Positions 36,594-59,815 of a stretch of DNA of 64,000 bases are shown here, piece by piece. Both the position numbers and the translations under genes were made by a program. The DNA comes from Nocardia sp. NBC_01730 (GTDB lineage: Bacteria; Actinomycetota; Actinomycetes; Mycobacteriales; Mycobacteriaceae). How positions within the stretch are numbered: position 1 is the stretch's first letter; every line of letters begins with the position of its first letter. The stretch covers positions 2,232,001 through 2,296,000 of the forward strand of contig NZ_CP109162.1 of NCBI RefSeq assembly GCF_035920445.1, in the 5' to 3' direction. The notes under the pieces were generated by a model. That model was not told the DNA's origin. It saw only the letters and a list, made by a program, of their open reading frames with translations, and did not search any database.

Positions 36594-36686
36594 AGAGTTC
36601 GGGTCGAGCACGTCTTGGGACTCGTCTTCGGCTCGGCCAGCGTTATCAGCACCGGCTTCTGCCACCGCTTCGACGCCGGCTCGCAA
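36594..36686 (+). pseudogene. Possible remnant of an AraC-type DNA-binding domain
   Basis: One frame reads RVEHVLGLVFGSASVISTGF followed by CHRFDAGSQ, which resembles the last helix-turn-helix of AraC regulators. The AraC protein at 10647 has GLGFGSASAFSTAFRQRFAA at the equivalent place. No further AraC sequence is visible on either side. The remainder of the 470-base gap (36394-36864) holds nothing recognisable. Confidence 0.35.
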
Positions 36687-36864
36687 CTCCCGCCAGAATC
36701 GAGCAGCGCGAAGCCGCCAGTGTTTCGAGCACAGTGCCGGATGAGCGTCTTCGGACCTGTGTTTCCTGGCAGTACCCGCGCTACCGAACCTTCTGGCTGC
36801 CAGCATCATTCGATACGCGCACCAGCCTGGTCACCCGCGCTGCGCTTCGCAGCGGACCTCACGC

Positions 36865-37383
36865 TCAGGGCGTCAAGATCATACAACTCGAGGTGGCGTG
36901 GGCGATCAGACGCCCGGCTTCGTCGGTGACCTGGGCCTGAGCGAGGGCGGTGCTGCGGCCGCGGTTGATCACGGTTCCCTCGCACCGGAGCAGGCCGGAC
37001 GCCTCGGTCGCCGGACGCAGATATTTCACGCTGAGGTCCAGCGAGGTGTAGAACTGGCCCGGCTTCAGCGTGGTGTGTACCGCGCAGGCCGCGGCGGTGT
37101 CCAACAGGGTGGAAAGCACGCCGCCGTGTACGGTGCCGAGCGGGTTGTAGTGGAATTTCTGTGCCCGCATGGTGACTTCGATCCATCCCTCGCGGGCCTT
37201 CATCTCCTGTATGTCGATCATGCTCACCGCGGGCGGCGGCGCGATCCGGCCGTCCACGATCGCTTGGATCTGCTCGAGGCCACTGCTCTGGGCCAACGCG
37301 GCCAACGCGGCGAAGCCTGCGGTCGGATCGGTCCAGCTGTAAGTCCTGGTCTGCACTGCGGAGTCGGCCTCAGTTCGAGTCAT
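36865..37383 (-). CDS. PaaI-type hotdog-fold thioesterase
   Basis: This 172-residue protein has the hotdog thioesterase core NPLGTVHGGVLSTLLDTA near residues 80-97, followed by SLDLSVKYLRPA near 115 and the paired strand VINRGRSTALAQAQVTD. Such enzymes hydrolyse aromatic or fatty acyl-CoA thioesters in the cytoplasm. It is divergent from an HxlR regulator 62 bases away, which may control it. Proximity to the PKS cluster could be coincidental. Confidence 0.78.
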   Translation of the reverse strand: MTRTEADSAVQTRTYSWTDPTAGFAALAALAQSSGLEQIQAIVDGRIAPPPAVSMIDIQEMKAREGWIEVTMRAQKFHYNPLGTVHGGVLSTLLDTAAACAVHTTLKPGQFYTSLDLSVKYLRPATEASGLLRCEGTVINRGRSTALAQAQVTDEAGRLIAHATSSCMILTP

Positions 37384-37445
37384 CGACTGAGACTCGCACC
37401 GCCAGCTGAGTCTGTCAACAAGACCCAGAGGTCTACGCTGGAGTC
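37384..37445. promoter_or_regulatory. Divergent thioesterase/HxlR promoter region
   Basis: The 62-base gap must carry both promoters. It contains inverted arms GACTC (37391-37395) and GAGTC (37408-37412). HxlR proteins commonly bind next to their own gene, so this is the expected operator location. Confidence 0.4.
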
Positions 37446-37949
37446 ATGTCGCAGCCCGACCCGGCCGCAATGAACTGGTCCACCGAGAACTGCACGATCG
37501 GCCGTGCGATGGCGATCCTCGGCGAACGCTGGACAGTGGTGGTGCTGCGCGAGATCTTCAACGGTATCCGCCGTTTCGACCAGATCCATGACCATGCAGG
37601 CACACCGAAACAGGTGCTGACCAACCGGCTGGCCATGCTTTGCGACATGGGCGTACTGGTTCGGCACCCGTACCGGGAGCCGGGTGAGCGCGAACGCCAC
37701 GAGTATCGGCTCACTGCCATGGGATTCGACGTGTACCCGGTACTGGTGGCAGTCCGGGAATGGGGCGATCGCTACCTGGCGGACTTGGAAGGGGCCCCGG
37801 CGGCAATGCTGCACCGGGACTGCGGCGCCTCGGTCGGCGTCCACCTCGTCTGCGCCGCAGGCCATCACATCGACTCCCCTCATGACGTGGTCACCACGCC
37901 GGGCCCTGGTGCGCGGGCGGCTGCGCTCCCACGCACCAGGGACGCCTGA
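37446..37949 (+). CDS. HxlR-family transcriptional regulator
   Basis: This 167-residue protein has the HxlR winged-helix signature: CTIGRAMAILGERWTVVVLR near residues 16-35, IRRFDQIHDHAGTPKQVLTN near 41 and VLVRHPYREPGERERHEYRL near 70. The C-terminal 50 residues are an extension beyond the winged helix. HxlR proteins often sense reactive electrophiles or small aromatics. It is divergent from the thioesterase and converges on the last PKS gene. Confidence 0.8.
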   Translation: MSQPDPAAMNWSTENCTIGRAMAILGERWTVVVLREIFNGIRRFDQIHDHAGTPKQVLTNRLAMLCDMGVLVRHPYREPGERERHEYRLTAMGFDVYPVLVAVREWGDRYLADLEGAPAAMLHRDCGASVGVHLVCAAGHHIDSPHDVVTTPGPGARAAALPRTRDA

Positions 37950-37993
37950 ACCTGGTCAGATCGTCGCCAGATCGTCGTGTGTCATTTCATTCC

Positions 37994-40900
37994 CTACTGT
38001 GAAGTTATCTGCTGGTCGATAAGAGCAAAGAGCTCGTCAGCACTCGCCGCCTCGACGGCGACGCGGTCGCTGTGGGGCGTGGATTCACGATCCTCCAGAG
38101 CTTCGGCCAGCGCCGAGCGGATCCGCTCGGCCAAGCGCGCCTTGTCCCCGGCGGACGGTAGGGTCGCGAGCAGCGATCGGAGCGAGGCGATCTGGTCGTC
38201 GACCGCCGAGGTAGTCGACGTAGCATCCCACCGCGAGCGCAACAGTTTCGCCACAGCGGTAGCGGTCGGGTAATCGAACACCAGCGTCGACGGCAGTTTC
38301 ATGCCCGCCGCCTCGGCGAGCCGATTCCGCAGCTCGACACCGCCCAGCGAATCGAAACCCAGTTCGTTGAACGGGGTCTCGGGCTCGATGGCCGCGGCCG
38401 ACGGGTGCCCCAGAACTGCCGCGGCATGTTCCCGCACGAATTCGAGCACCAGCGCATCCCGTTGGTCCTCCGGTTCGGCGGCGAGCCGTTGAGCAAACAG
38501 GCCGCCGACTGCGACACCGCTCGTCGCGCGCCGCGCCCGCGCAGGTACGAGGCCACTGAGCACATCGGGCAGCAGTCCAGCTCGAGCCTGCACCGCCAGT
38601 CTCGGCTTGTCGAACTCGACACAGGCGACCATAGCTTCGTCCATGGCGATCGCGGCATCGAGCAGCGCAGTCCCGTCTTCGCCACCGAGCACTTCGATAC
38701 CCAGCCGTTTCAACCGCGCCACGGCGGCGCGGTCGATATTGCCCGTCATACCCGCGTCCTGGTTCCAGGGTCCCCAGGCCACCGACAATGCGGGCAGACC
38801 ATGGGCGCGGCGAGCACGCGCGAGTCCGTCTAGGAACGAGTTCGCCGCCGCGTAGTTGCCTTGACCTGGCGCGCCGAGCGACGCCGCAACCGAGGAGAAC
38901 ACGATGAACGCCGCCAGATCGTGCTCCCGGGTGAGTTCGTCCAGGTTCAGCGCACCGTCGACCTTCGGCGCGAGTACTCGGTCGATCTGCTCCGTGGTCA
39001 GCGTTTCGATCGTGGCGTCGTCGACCACGCCTGCGGAGTGGATCACCGCCGTCAACGGGTGCTCGGACCCGATCGAATCGAGCACGGCCGCCAAACCCGC
39101 CCGATCACCGACGTCACATGCGGCGACACGCGTTTCGGCGCCCAATCGAGCCAGCTCGGCGACCAGCTCCGCGACTCCTTCCGCCTCCTCCCCCCGCCGT
39201 GATACCAGCAGCAGGTGTTCGACACCGTGAGCAGCGACCACATGCCGAGCCGTCACGGCGCCCAATCCAGTGGTACCGCCGGTGATCAGCACCGTGCCGT
39301 TTCCGAACGCGCCGCCGGTGTCGGATGACGAACGTTCCTCGGCCGGAACGCCGCCTTGGGACAGACGCGGCACGAACATCCGGGAATCGCGTACCGCTAC
39401 CTGGGCCTGATCCGACTCGAGGACGCACCCCACGAGATCCGCGCGGAGGTCGCCATCGTGATCCAGCAGCACGATGCGGCCCGGGTGCTCCGATTGGGCG
39501 CTGCGGACCAACCCCGCCACCGCGGCCGCGGCCAAATCCACGGACTCACCCGGGAGGCCCGCCGCGCGGCGGGTCGTTACCACGAGTCGGGTGTCCGCCA
39601 GCCGCTCGATCGACAGCCAGGACCGCAGCATCTCCCATGCCGTGTGGATCGACGTCCGAATCGCTCCGGCACGCCCAGCGGACGGGGTCCGACCGTCCCC
39701 GGCTACCGCGTCGGACAGGGCGAGGTCGTCGGCGAGTGACCAGACGATCACGTCCGGAATCTCCTCGGCCGCGGCCAGTTCCGCTAGGTCGGCATAGTGG
39801 TGATCGATCCCGGACGTCCTCGTCGCACCCGAGGTCGCCATCACCCCGGCGGAGGCCAGGGACGAGAGCGCAGGCAGCTCCGACTGGATCCACTGCAAGG
39901 TCAGTGGCGACGAGCGCCGGGCCGTACTTGCCGCGTTCAGAGCGCCGACGTCGACCGGACGCGCGGCGACCGCATCGATGGTCAAGACGATCGAACCAGT
40001 GTCGTCGACAACGTCGATCCCGACCTGCCCGCTGTCGTCCCGAACCACTCGCGCGCGCACTGCCCCGACGCCGGGGCGCCACAGCCGCACTCCGGCGAAC
40101 GAGAAGGGCAACGGCAACTGCCCCGGCGGCAGGTCGGAGGTCAGGCCGTCGATAGCCGCGTGCAGGCATGCGTCCAGAAGCGCCGGGTGAATGCCGAACG
40201 TGGATACCGAGCCGCTCGCGGATTCGTCGAGAGAGACTTCGGCGAAGGCCTGCTCGCCACGGGTCCACATCGCGGTCACACCCTGGAATGCCGGGCCGTA
40301 GTCGAAACCGCGCTGCGCCAGGCGGTCATAGATGGACGCGCCGTCCGACGGCTCCGCACCGGCGGGAGGCCAGGTCTGCTCACTCCATGCCGGGTCGTCG
40401 TCGGCGGCGGCGGTCAGGACACCGCCTGCGTGGAGCACCCACGGGTCCTCGTCGGCCGCGTCCCCATCCGCCGTTTCGGAGCGGGCGTAGATCGCGAATG
40501 TCCGCCGACCCTCTCCGTCGGGTGACGCGACACTCAGCTGCAGGTCGACCTCTGCATCGCCGGCGAGCACGAGCGGGGCTTCCAGCAGCAGTTCCTCGAT
40601 GACGCCGACGTCCAGTCGCCCACCCGCGGTCAACGCCAATTCCGCAAAGGCCGTCCCGGGCAGCAACACCGAGCCGAGGACCGTGTGGTCGGCGATCCAG
40701 GGATGAGTCCGCACCGAGAATCGTCCGGTGAACAGCCACTCGTCCTTGCCCGCGACCGGCACCACGTTCGTCAACAGGGGATGCCCGAACGAGCCTGCCA
40801 CGACTTCGGGTATCGGCTGCGGCCAGTAGCGTTGGTGCTGGAAGGCGTAGGTGGGCAACGCCGCTCGGCCCGCGGAGCGCCCAGCGACCAAGCGCCGCAA

Positions 40901-43900
40901 GTCCACCGGCATACCCACTGCGTGCGCGTGCGCGAGGAGCGTGACGAGCTGGAACACCTCGTCGATCGACCGCCGCGACGACGCCACCACCATCGACTTG
41001 GCCTCCGGATGTTCCGCTAAGCACTCCCGGGTCATCGCGGTGAGCACCGCGTCCGAACCGACCTCCACGAACCTCCGCACACCGGACTCGACCAACGTGT
41101 CCACCCCGGAAGCGAACCGCACACAACCACGCACCTGCGCCACCCAATACTCCGGATCACACACCGCATCGCGCGCAGGCGCACCCGACACATTCGACAC
41201 AATCGGCAACGATGGCGTCCTATACGTCAAACCTTCGGCCACCGCACGGAACTCGTCCAACATCGGTTCCATCAACACCGAATGGAACGCGTGTGAGACC
41301 CGCAGCCGCGTGCTCTTGCGGCCCGCACCGGTAAGCCGTTGCCGGATCTCGTCGACGGCACCCTCATCCCCTGAGAACACCACCGCCTCGGGACCGTTCA
41401 CCGCCGCGATCGACACCCGATCCCCATAGCCGACCAGCGCCTCCCCTGCCTCGGCCTCCGACACGGCGACCGCCAGCATCGCCCCGCCCTCCGGCAACGC
41501 CCCCATCAACCGGCCGCGCGCCGCCACCAGCGCGCACGCGTCCGAGAGTGACCAGACACCGGCGACATATGCCGCTACCAGCTCACCGATAGAGTGCCCG
41601 ACCAGCAGATCCGGCGTCACATCGAATGATTCGATCAACCGGAACATGGCCACCTCGAACGCGAACAACGCAGGCTGCGTCCACTCCGTCCGATCCAGCA
41701 CACCTTCGGAATCGGTGAACATCACATCCCGCAACGACCCGCCGAGATAACGATCGAACTCGCCACACACCTCGTCCAAGGCGGCCGCGAACACCGGAAA
41801 CGCCTGGTACAGCCCCGCGCCCATACCCACACGCTGCGCACCCTGCCCGGTAAACAGGAATACCGTCTTCCCCGGAGTCGTGACGCCGTCGACCACGCCC
41901 GGCTGCGCCGAACCCGACGCAAGCGCCGCCAGGCCGGCGAGCAACTCGTCGCGATCACGCCCGACCACGACGCCGCGCCGATCCAGCGACGCCCGCGATT
42001 CCAGCAAGGACCACGCGACGGCCCAGCTATCCACATCCGGACGGTCGGCCAACCAATCCCGCAACCGGCCGGCCTGCCCGCGCAATCCCTCTTCCGACTT
42101 CGCCGACACCACCAGTGGCACCGCGGCGACGTCGATATCCGACTCCGTTGACGCGAGTTCGCCGCCGTCGCCAGGCTCCGATACGGCGCGGGGCGCCGAC
42201 GGCGCCGACGGTTCCTCGAGGATCACGTGCGCATTCGTGCCGCTGATCCCGAACGAGGACACTCCCGCGCGCCGCACCCGATCGCCGGCGGGCCACGACT
42301 CCGCCTCGGTCAACACCCGGACATCGCCCGCGGACCAATCCACGTGCGGGCTCGGCGCGTCGACATGCAAGGTCTTCGGCAGGGTCTCGTGCCGCATCGC
42401 CTGCACCATCTTGATCACACCACCGACACCCGAAGCCGCCTGCGAGTGCCCGATATTCGACTTCAACGAACCAATCCGCAACGGCCCACTCAGCCGATCC
42501 TGTCCATAGGCGGCGATCAAGGCCTGCGCCTCGATCGGATCACCCAACGCCGTCCCGGTACCGTGCGCCTCCACAACATCCACATCCACCGGACCCAAAC
42601 CGGCATTCGCCAACGCCGCCGCAATCACCCGCTCCTGCGATGGACCATTCGGCGCAGTCAAGCCATTGCTCGCACCATCCTGATTGATCGCGCTGCCACG
42701 CACCACCGCCAACACGTTGTGGCCCAAGCGCTGCGCATCCGACAGCCGCTCCACCACCAGCACAGCCGCACCCTCCGCCCAAGCCACACCATCGGCCGAC
42801 GCCGAAAATGCCTTGCACCGACCGTCGGGCGACAGACCGCGCTGCCGGGAGAACTCCACGAACACCATCGGCGTCGCCATCACCGTGGCTCCACCCACCA
42901 ACGCCAGCGAACTCTCCCCCTGACGCAGCGCCCGGCACGCCACATGCAACGCCACGAGCGACGACGAGCAGGCGGTATCCACCGTCATCGCCGGCCCTTC
43001 CAGACCCAACGCATAGGCCACTCGCCCGGACACCACACTCCCCGCGGCGCCGGTCGCGACATACCCTTCGACCTCCGGCCCCGCCTTACGCGTCAGGGCG
43101 TCGTAGTCCTGGTACATCACGCCCGTATAGACACCGGTGTCGCTGCCCCGCAACGACACCGGATCGATGCCGGCATGCTCCAACGCCTCCCACGACACCT
43201 CCAACAACAAACGCTGCTGCGGATCCATCGCAATCGCCTCACGGGGACCGATCCCGAAAAAGCCCGCGTCGAAATCGGCCGCGTTCGTCAGGAAGCCACC
43301 CTCCCGGACATACGACGTGCCCGAGTGGTCGGGGTCCGGATGAATCAGCCGACCCAGATCCCAACCACGATCCGACGGAAACTCGCTGATGGCATCCGCA
43401 CCCGACGACACCAGATTCCACAGATCATCCGCCGACTCGACACCACCTGGATACCGACAAGCCATACCTACGATCGCGATCGGCTCATCGACCTGCACCC
43501 GACGCGCGGTTCTCGTCCTCCGCCGTTCCGCGTCGGGCGAGTCCCCGACCTTGGACAAGATGAACGTCGCCACCGCCCGAGTGGTGGGGTGGTCGAAGAC
43601 GAGGGTGGTGGGCAGCCGCAAACCTGTCGTCTTTCCGAGCCGGTTGCGGAACTCCACCGCACCCAGTGAATCGAAACCCATTTCACTGAACGGTTTCTCG
43701 ACATCGATCAGCTCCCCTGAGGCATGACCCAGCACCGCGGCAACCTGAGCCCGCACGAAATCGAGCACGATCGCGTCGTGTTTGTCCCGCGACGCCGGCG
43801 CCAACAGCCGCGCCAGGTCCCCACCACCACTGTCCGCGCGGCGTGGCGACGGCGTCAGCGACTGCAGCAGCCCCGGCAACAGGCCCGCGCGCGCGTTGAT

Positions 43901-46900
43901 GGACAGTGTCGCCATGTCGAAGTCGACCGCGGCGACAAACGGTCCGCCCGCAGCACCGGCGAGATCGAAGAGCCTGAGCCCGTCAGCTTCGGCCAGCGGG
44001 CGAAAGCCTATGCGCGACAGCCGTTCCACTCCCGCCGCGCCCAGTTCGGCAGTCATCCCGCTGACCTGACTCCACGGACCCCAGGCCACGGAAACCGCGG
44101 GTAGATCCGCGTTGGCGCGGCGCCGCGCCAACGCGTCCAGAACCGAGTTCGCCGCCGCGTAGTTACCCTGCCCTGGTGATCCGAGAACCGCCGCGACCGA
44201 GGAGAACATGACGAACGCCGACAGATCGCGATCCAGGGTGAGCTCGTGCAGGTTCAGCGCTGCGTCCACCTTCGGCGCGAGCACCCGGTCGACCTGATCG
44301 GGCGTGAGCAATTCGACGGTGCCGTCGGCCAGTACACCGGCCGCGTGAATGACGGCTGTCAGCGCGGGGCCGTCGGAGATGTCGTCAAGCATCGTCCGTA
44401 CGGCCGCGCGGTCACTGACATCACACGCCAGCACCCGCGATCGAGCTCCGAGCTCGGTCAGCTCGGCCACGAGTTCGGCGACACCGTCGGCCCGCTCACC
44501 ACGCCGGGACACCAACACCAGATCACGCACCCCATGCGTCGCGGCCAGATGCCGCGCCACGAGAGCGCCCAACCCGCTGGTGCCACCGGTGATCAACACC
44601 GCACCCGAACCGACCGCGATACTCGACCCGACCGCGGGCGCGTCGCGACGGGTCAGCCGCGGCGCCAGCAGAGCACCCGCACGCACCGCCAGCTGCGCCT
44701 CTTCGGCATCCAGGGCGGCGGATATCAGCTCCGGCGTCACTGCGCCGTCGACATCACTGTCCACCAACACAATCCGGCCGGGATTCTCCGATTGCGCGCT
44801 CCGCAGCAAACCCCACGTCGCCGCCGCCGCCAAATCGGGATCCTCGCCGGACAGACCCGCTCCATTGTGCGTCACCACAATCAGTCGAGCGTCAGCCGCC
44901 GTGGGAAGGCGCAACCACGATCGAACTGTCGCCAATGTCGCGTGTACGCGTCGGTGCACAGTGTGCGCCGACCATGGCCCGCCCTCGGCGAGCGACGAAT
45001 CGGCGTCATCGGCGAACCACACCACCACATCCGGACCGTGCTCCCCGGCGACCTCGCCCAGCGCGGCCATATCCGGGTAGCTCTCCTCGAACCCGGCCGC
45101 CGGCGTCGAGCCGATGACGGCGATCCGCCCGGTGCCCGCACCTACCTGCGAACGGGATTCGACCGCGATCCACCGCACGTCATAGAGCCCATGGCGACCG
45201 ACGGATCGGCCCTGGTTCAGAACCTGACTGTCGACCGGACGCGACTGCAGTGATTCGACGGTCAACACCGGCGCGCCCGCCTCGTCGACGATCGTGAGCC
45301 GCACACTGTCAGCCCCGGTGCGCCGGATTCGAACCTCCACGGCCGTCGCTCCGGGTTGGAACAACCGCACGCCGTTGAACGAGAACGGCAGCGGCAGGTG
45401 GTCCTGTGGCAGGTCCGTGGCCAATTCGTGCACCGCGGCATGCAGCGCGGCGTCCAGCAGCGCGGGATGCATGCCGAACCGAGAGGCTTCCGCACCGACT
45501 TCGGCGCTCAACCTCACATCGGCCGACACGTCGTCGCCGTCCCGCCACACCCTGCGCACCCCTTGAAACGCAGGTCCGTAACCGAATCCGCGCGCGGCCA
45601 ACTGGTCGTACAACACTTCACCGGGCGTCGCCTCGTCCTTCGACGACAGCCCGTTGTCGCCGCGCGACGCCAGCACGTCGATCACCACGCCCGGCGCAAG
45701 AATGCCACGCGCGTGCGTGGTTCCGAATCCGTCGTCCGGCTGCTCGCCGATGGCCTTGGACGCCACGACGAACCGCCGCCGCCCATCGTCATCCGGCGCC
45801 TCGACACCGATCTGGATGTCGATCTCGACCCTGTCGTCCAACCGCAGCGGAGCTTCCAGAACCAGCTCATCGACGATTTCGACGCCCAATCGAGCACCGA
45901 CCGCCAACGCCAGCTCCACGAAACCAGTTCCTGGTAACAGCACCCCGCCGAATACCGCGTGATCTGCGATCCACGGATGCGATGCCACCGAAAGTCGGCC
46001 GGTGAACAACCACTCGTCCTTACCGGCCACTGAGATCGCCGCGCCGAGCATGGGGTGGTCGATCGGCAGCAGACCGGCGCGACTCACGTCGCCGACGTCA
46101 CCACTCGGCGGCAGCCAGTACCGAGCGCGTTGGAATACATAGGTCGGCAAGGGAATCCGACGCAGCGATCGTCCTTCGTACAGGGAGCGCCAATCCACCT
46201 CGAGACCCGCGGCGTGCGCGGCGGCCAGGAACATGGTGAACTGCTCGACCTCTTCCGCGCTGCGCCGAGCGGCGGCGGCCACCACCGACCGCGACTCGAC
46301 CTCGGGTTCCTCGGCCAGACACTGGCGTGTCATCGCCGCCAGGACGGCGTCCGGGCCGACCTCCAGGAAGCGCCGGGTCCCGGTCGCGGTCAGCGCCCGC
46401 ACCCCCGGAGCGAACCGCACGGCCGACCGTACCTGGCGTACCCAGTACTCCGGATCGGTCAGTTCACTATCCACCACCTCGCCGGTCACATTCGACATAA
46501 TCGAAATGTTTGGCACCTGATAGGTCAAACCCGCTGCCACCGTGCGGAATTCGTCGAGCATCGGTTCCATGCGCGCCGAGTGGAAAGCGTGGCTGACCCG
46601 CAACCGGCTCGTCTTGCGGCCTCGGTCGGCAAGCCGTCGTTCGACCTCGTCAACGGCGTCCACGTCGCCGGACAACACCACCGCAGCTGGGCCGTTCACC
46701 GCAGCCACCGCCAGCCTGCCGGAGTATCCGGCCACGAGGGCGACCGCCTCATCTTCGGATACGGCCGCCGCCAGCATTGCCCCGCCCTCCGGCAACGCCC
46801 CCATCAGCCGCCCGCGTGCCTCCACCAGCGCACACGCGTCCGTCAGCGACCAAACCCCGGCGACATATGCCGCCACCAGCTCACCGATGGAATGACCGAG

Positions 46901-48903
46901 CAGCACATCCGGTGTCACACCGAACGATTCGAGCAGCCGGTACAGCGCCACCTCGAACGCGAACAGCGCGACCTGAGTGAACTCCGTCCGATCCAGTAGC
47001 GCCGCGCCGTCCTCGGCGAACATCAGATCTTTCAACGATCGTCCGAGCAGTGGATCGAACGCGGCGCACACCTCGTCCATCGCGGCCGCGAACACTGGAA
47101 ACGCCGCGTACAGTTCCCGCCCCATTCCGGGCCGCTGCGCGCCTTGACCGGTGAACAGAAACGCCGTGCGTCCCGTGCCCACGACGCCGCCGACCACGCC
47201 GACGCTGTGGGAGGACGCACTGTCGGCGAGTGCTGCCAAACCTGCCAGCAACTCCGCACGGTCACGTCCCACAACCACTCCGCGCCAGTCCAACAGTGCC
47301 CGCGACGTCGCCAAGGAATGCGCCACATCCCACACGTCTGCGTCCGGATCGCCGATCAACCACTGCCGCAGTCGATCCGCCTGTGCCCGCAGGCCCGGCT
47401 CGGACTTCGCCGACACGATCCACGGGACGACATCCGACACGACGCTCGGCCGCGGCGACGACATCTCTTCGGAGTCGACCTGCTCCGAATTGCCCTTGGA
47501 CTCCGCGGCGACCGGATCAGTGGGCGCTTCCTCGAGAATCACGTGCGCGTTGGTGCCGCTGACCCCGAACGACGACACACCCGCCCGGCGCACCCGCTCC
47601 CCTGCAGGCCACGGCTCGGCCTCGGTCAACAATCGCACCGTATCCGCAGACCAATCCACATGGGGGGTAGGCGCATCCACGTGCAACGTCTTCGGCAACA
47701 CACCGTGCCGCATAGCCTGCACCATCTTGATCACACCCCCGACACCCGCCGCCGCCGAAGTGTGACCGATATTCGACTTGAGCGAGCCCAAACGGAACGG
47801 ACCGCTCTCCCGCTGTTGCCCATAGACTCTGATCAACGCCCGCGCCTCGATCGGATCCCCCAGCATCGTGCCCGTACCGTGCGCCTCCACCGCATCGACA
47901 TCCGACGGATCCAATCCGGCATTCGCCAACGCCGCCGTGATCACCCGCTCCTGCGAAGGACCATTCGGCGCAGTCATACCCTTGCTCGCGCCGTCCTGAT
48001 TCACCGCGCTGCCCCGAATCACCGCCAATACGGTGTGCCCCAACCGACGGGCATCAGACAACCGCTCCAGCACCAGCATCCCGAGACCTTCGGAGAAGCC
48101 TGTCCCGTCGGCGGCCGCCGCGAACGCCTTGCACCGGGCATCGGACGACAGCGCGTGCTGACGCGCGAACGCGATCAGCAGGGACGGATCCGACATCACG
48201 GTCACCCCACCCGCCAACGCGAGTGACGTATCGCCCTGCCGCAATGCCTGACACGCCAGATGCAACGCCACCAGCGACGACGAGCACGCGGTATCGACCG
48301 ACATCGTGGGCCCCTTGAAACCGAATGTGTAGGCGATCCGGCCGGACAGAACGCAGCTCGCCGCACCCAGGTAGGCATGGCCTTCCGCCTCGGCCGTCAA
48401 TGTCGGGGAGCCGACCCGCGGACCGTAGTACTGATGGAAGACTCCGGCGAAGAGGCCGGTGTCGCTGCCGCGCAGCGACACCGGGTCGATACCCGCGTCC
48501 TCCAACGCCTCCCAGGATGCCTCGAGCATCAGGCGCTGCTGCGGATCCAGCACCGCGGCTTCCCGAGGGCCGATTCCGAAGAAACCCGCATCGAAATCGG
48601 CTGCCGAATAAAGAAACCCGCCCTCACGGGTGTAGATCGTGCCCGGCACATCCGGATCCGGGTTGAACAGCCGCTCCAGGTCCCACCCTCGATCGGTCGG
48701 AAGACCGCCGACCGCGTCGGTACCGGAGGCGACCAGATCCCACAGTTGTGCGGGGGAGTCGACGCCCCCCGGATAGCGGCAGCTCATCCCGACAATCGCA
48801 ATCGGTTCCCGCGCACGCTCCTCCAACTCGTGGATGTGCTTGTTGGCGGTGCGTAGGTCTCCGGTGAGTTTCCGCAGGTAACGGGTGAGTTTTTCCTCGT
48901 TGC

Positions 48904-48907
<4 letters not shown>
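37994..48907 (-). CDS. Modular type I polyketide synthase, two modules, last gene of the cluster end in view
   Basis: This 3637-residue protein has an N-terminal docking helix (1-33) and then two KS-AT-DH-KR-ACP modules. Module 1: KS about 34-462 ([20 protein letters not shown]), AT about 580-880 (GHSIGE at 671, HAFH at 773: malonyl type), DH about 950-1230 (His 983 in DHAVFG), KR about 1434-1610 (AGVLADG, B-type pattern), ACP serine near 1746. Module 2: KS about 1809-2230, AT about 2346-2690 (GHSIGE, HAFH), DH about 2706-2985, KR about 3203-3380 (AGVVDDA), ACP serine near 3519. The tail from about 3570 is docking-like. No thioesterase follows. ATG 48907 overlaps the upstream PKS stop and GAGGAG precedes it. 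Confidence 0.93.
47682..47785. repeat. 104-base exact repeat within KS domain (copy in third PKS)
   Basis: These 104 bases are identical to 58565-58668 in the preceding PKS gene. Both lie at the same place in the first KS of their protein. Sequence around them is near-identical too, for example the docking-to-AT linker at about 47305-47395 versus 58196-58290. This points to gene duplication or recent conversion between module 1 of each protein. Confidence 0.85.
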
Positions 48908-59790
<10,883 letters not shown>

Positions 59791-59815
59791 CGGTGGAACT
59801 CCTGATCGTATTGGT

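Noticed and set aside
37957..37977. Tandem repeat of CAGATCGTCG between HxlR and PKS genes
   Set aside because: Two copies only, in a short convergent gap; it overlaps no promoter and has no clear function.
37994..38230. Possible thioesterase at the end of the last PKS
   Set aside because: Only about 75 residues follow the ACP. They are charged and helical with no GxSxG motif, matching a docking tail.
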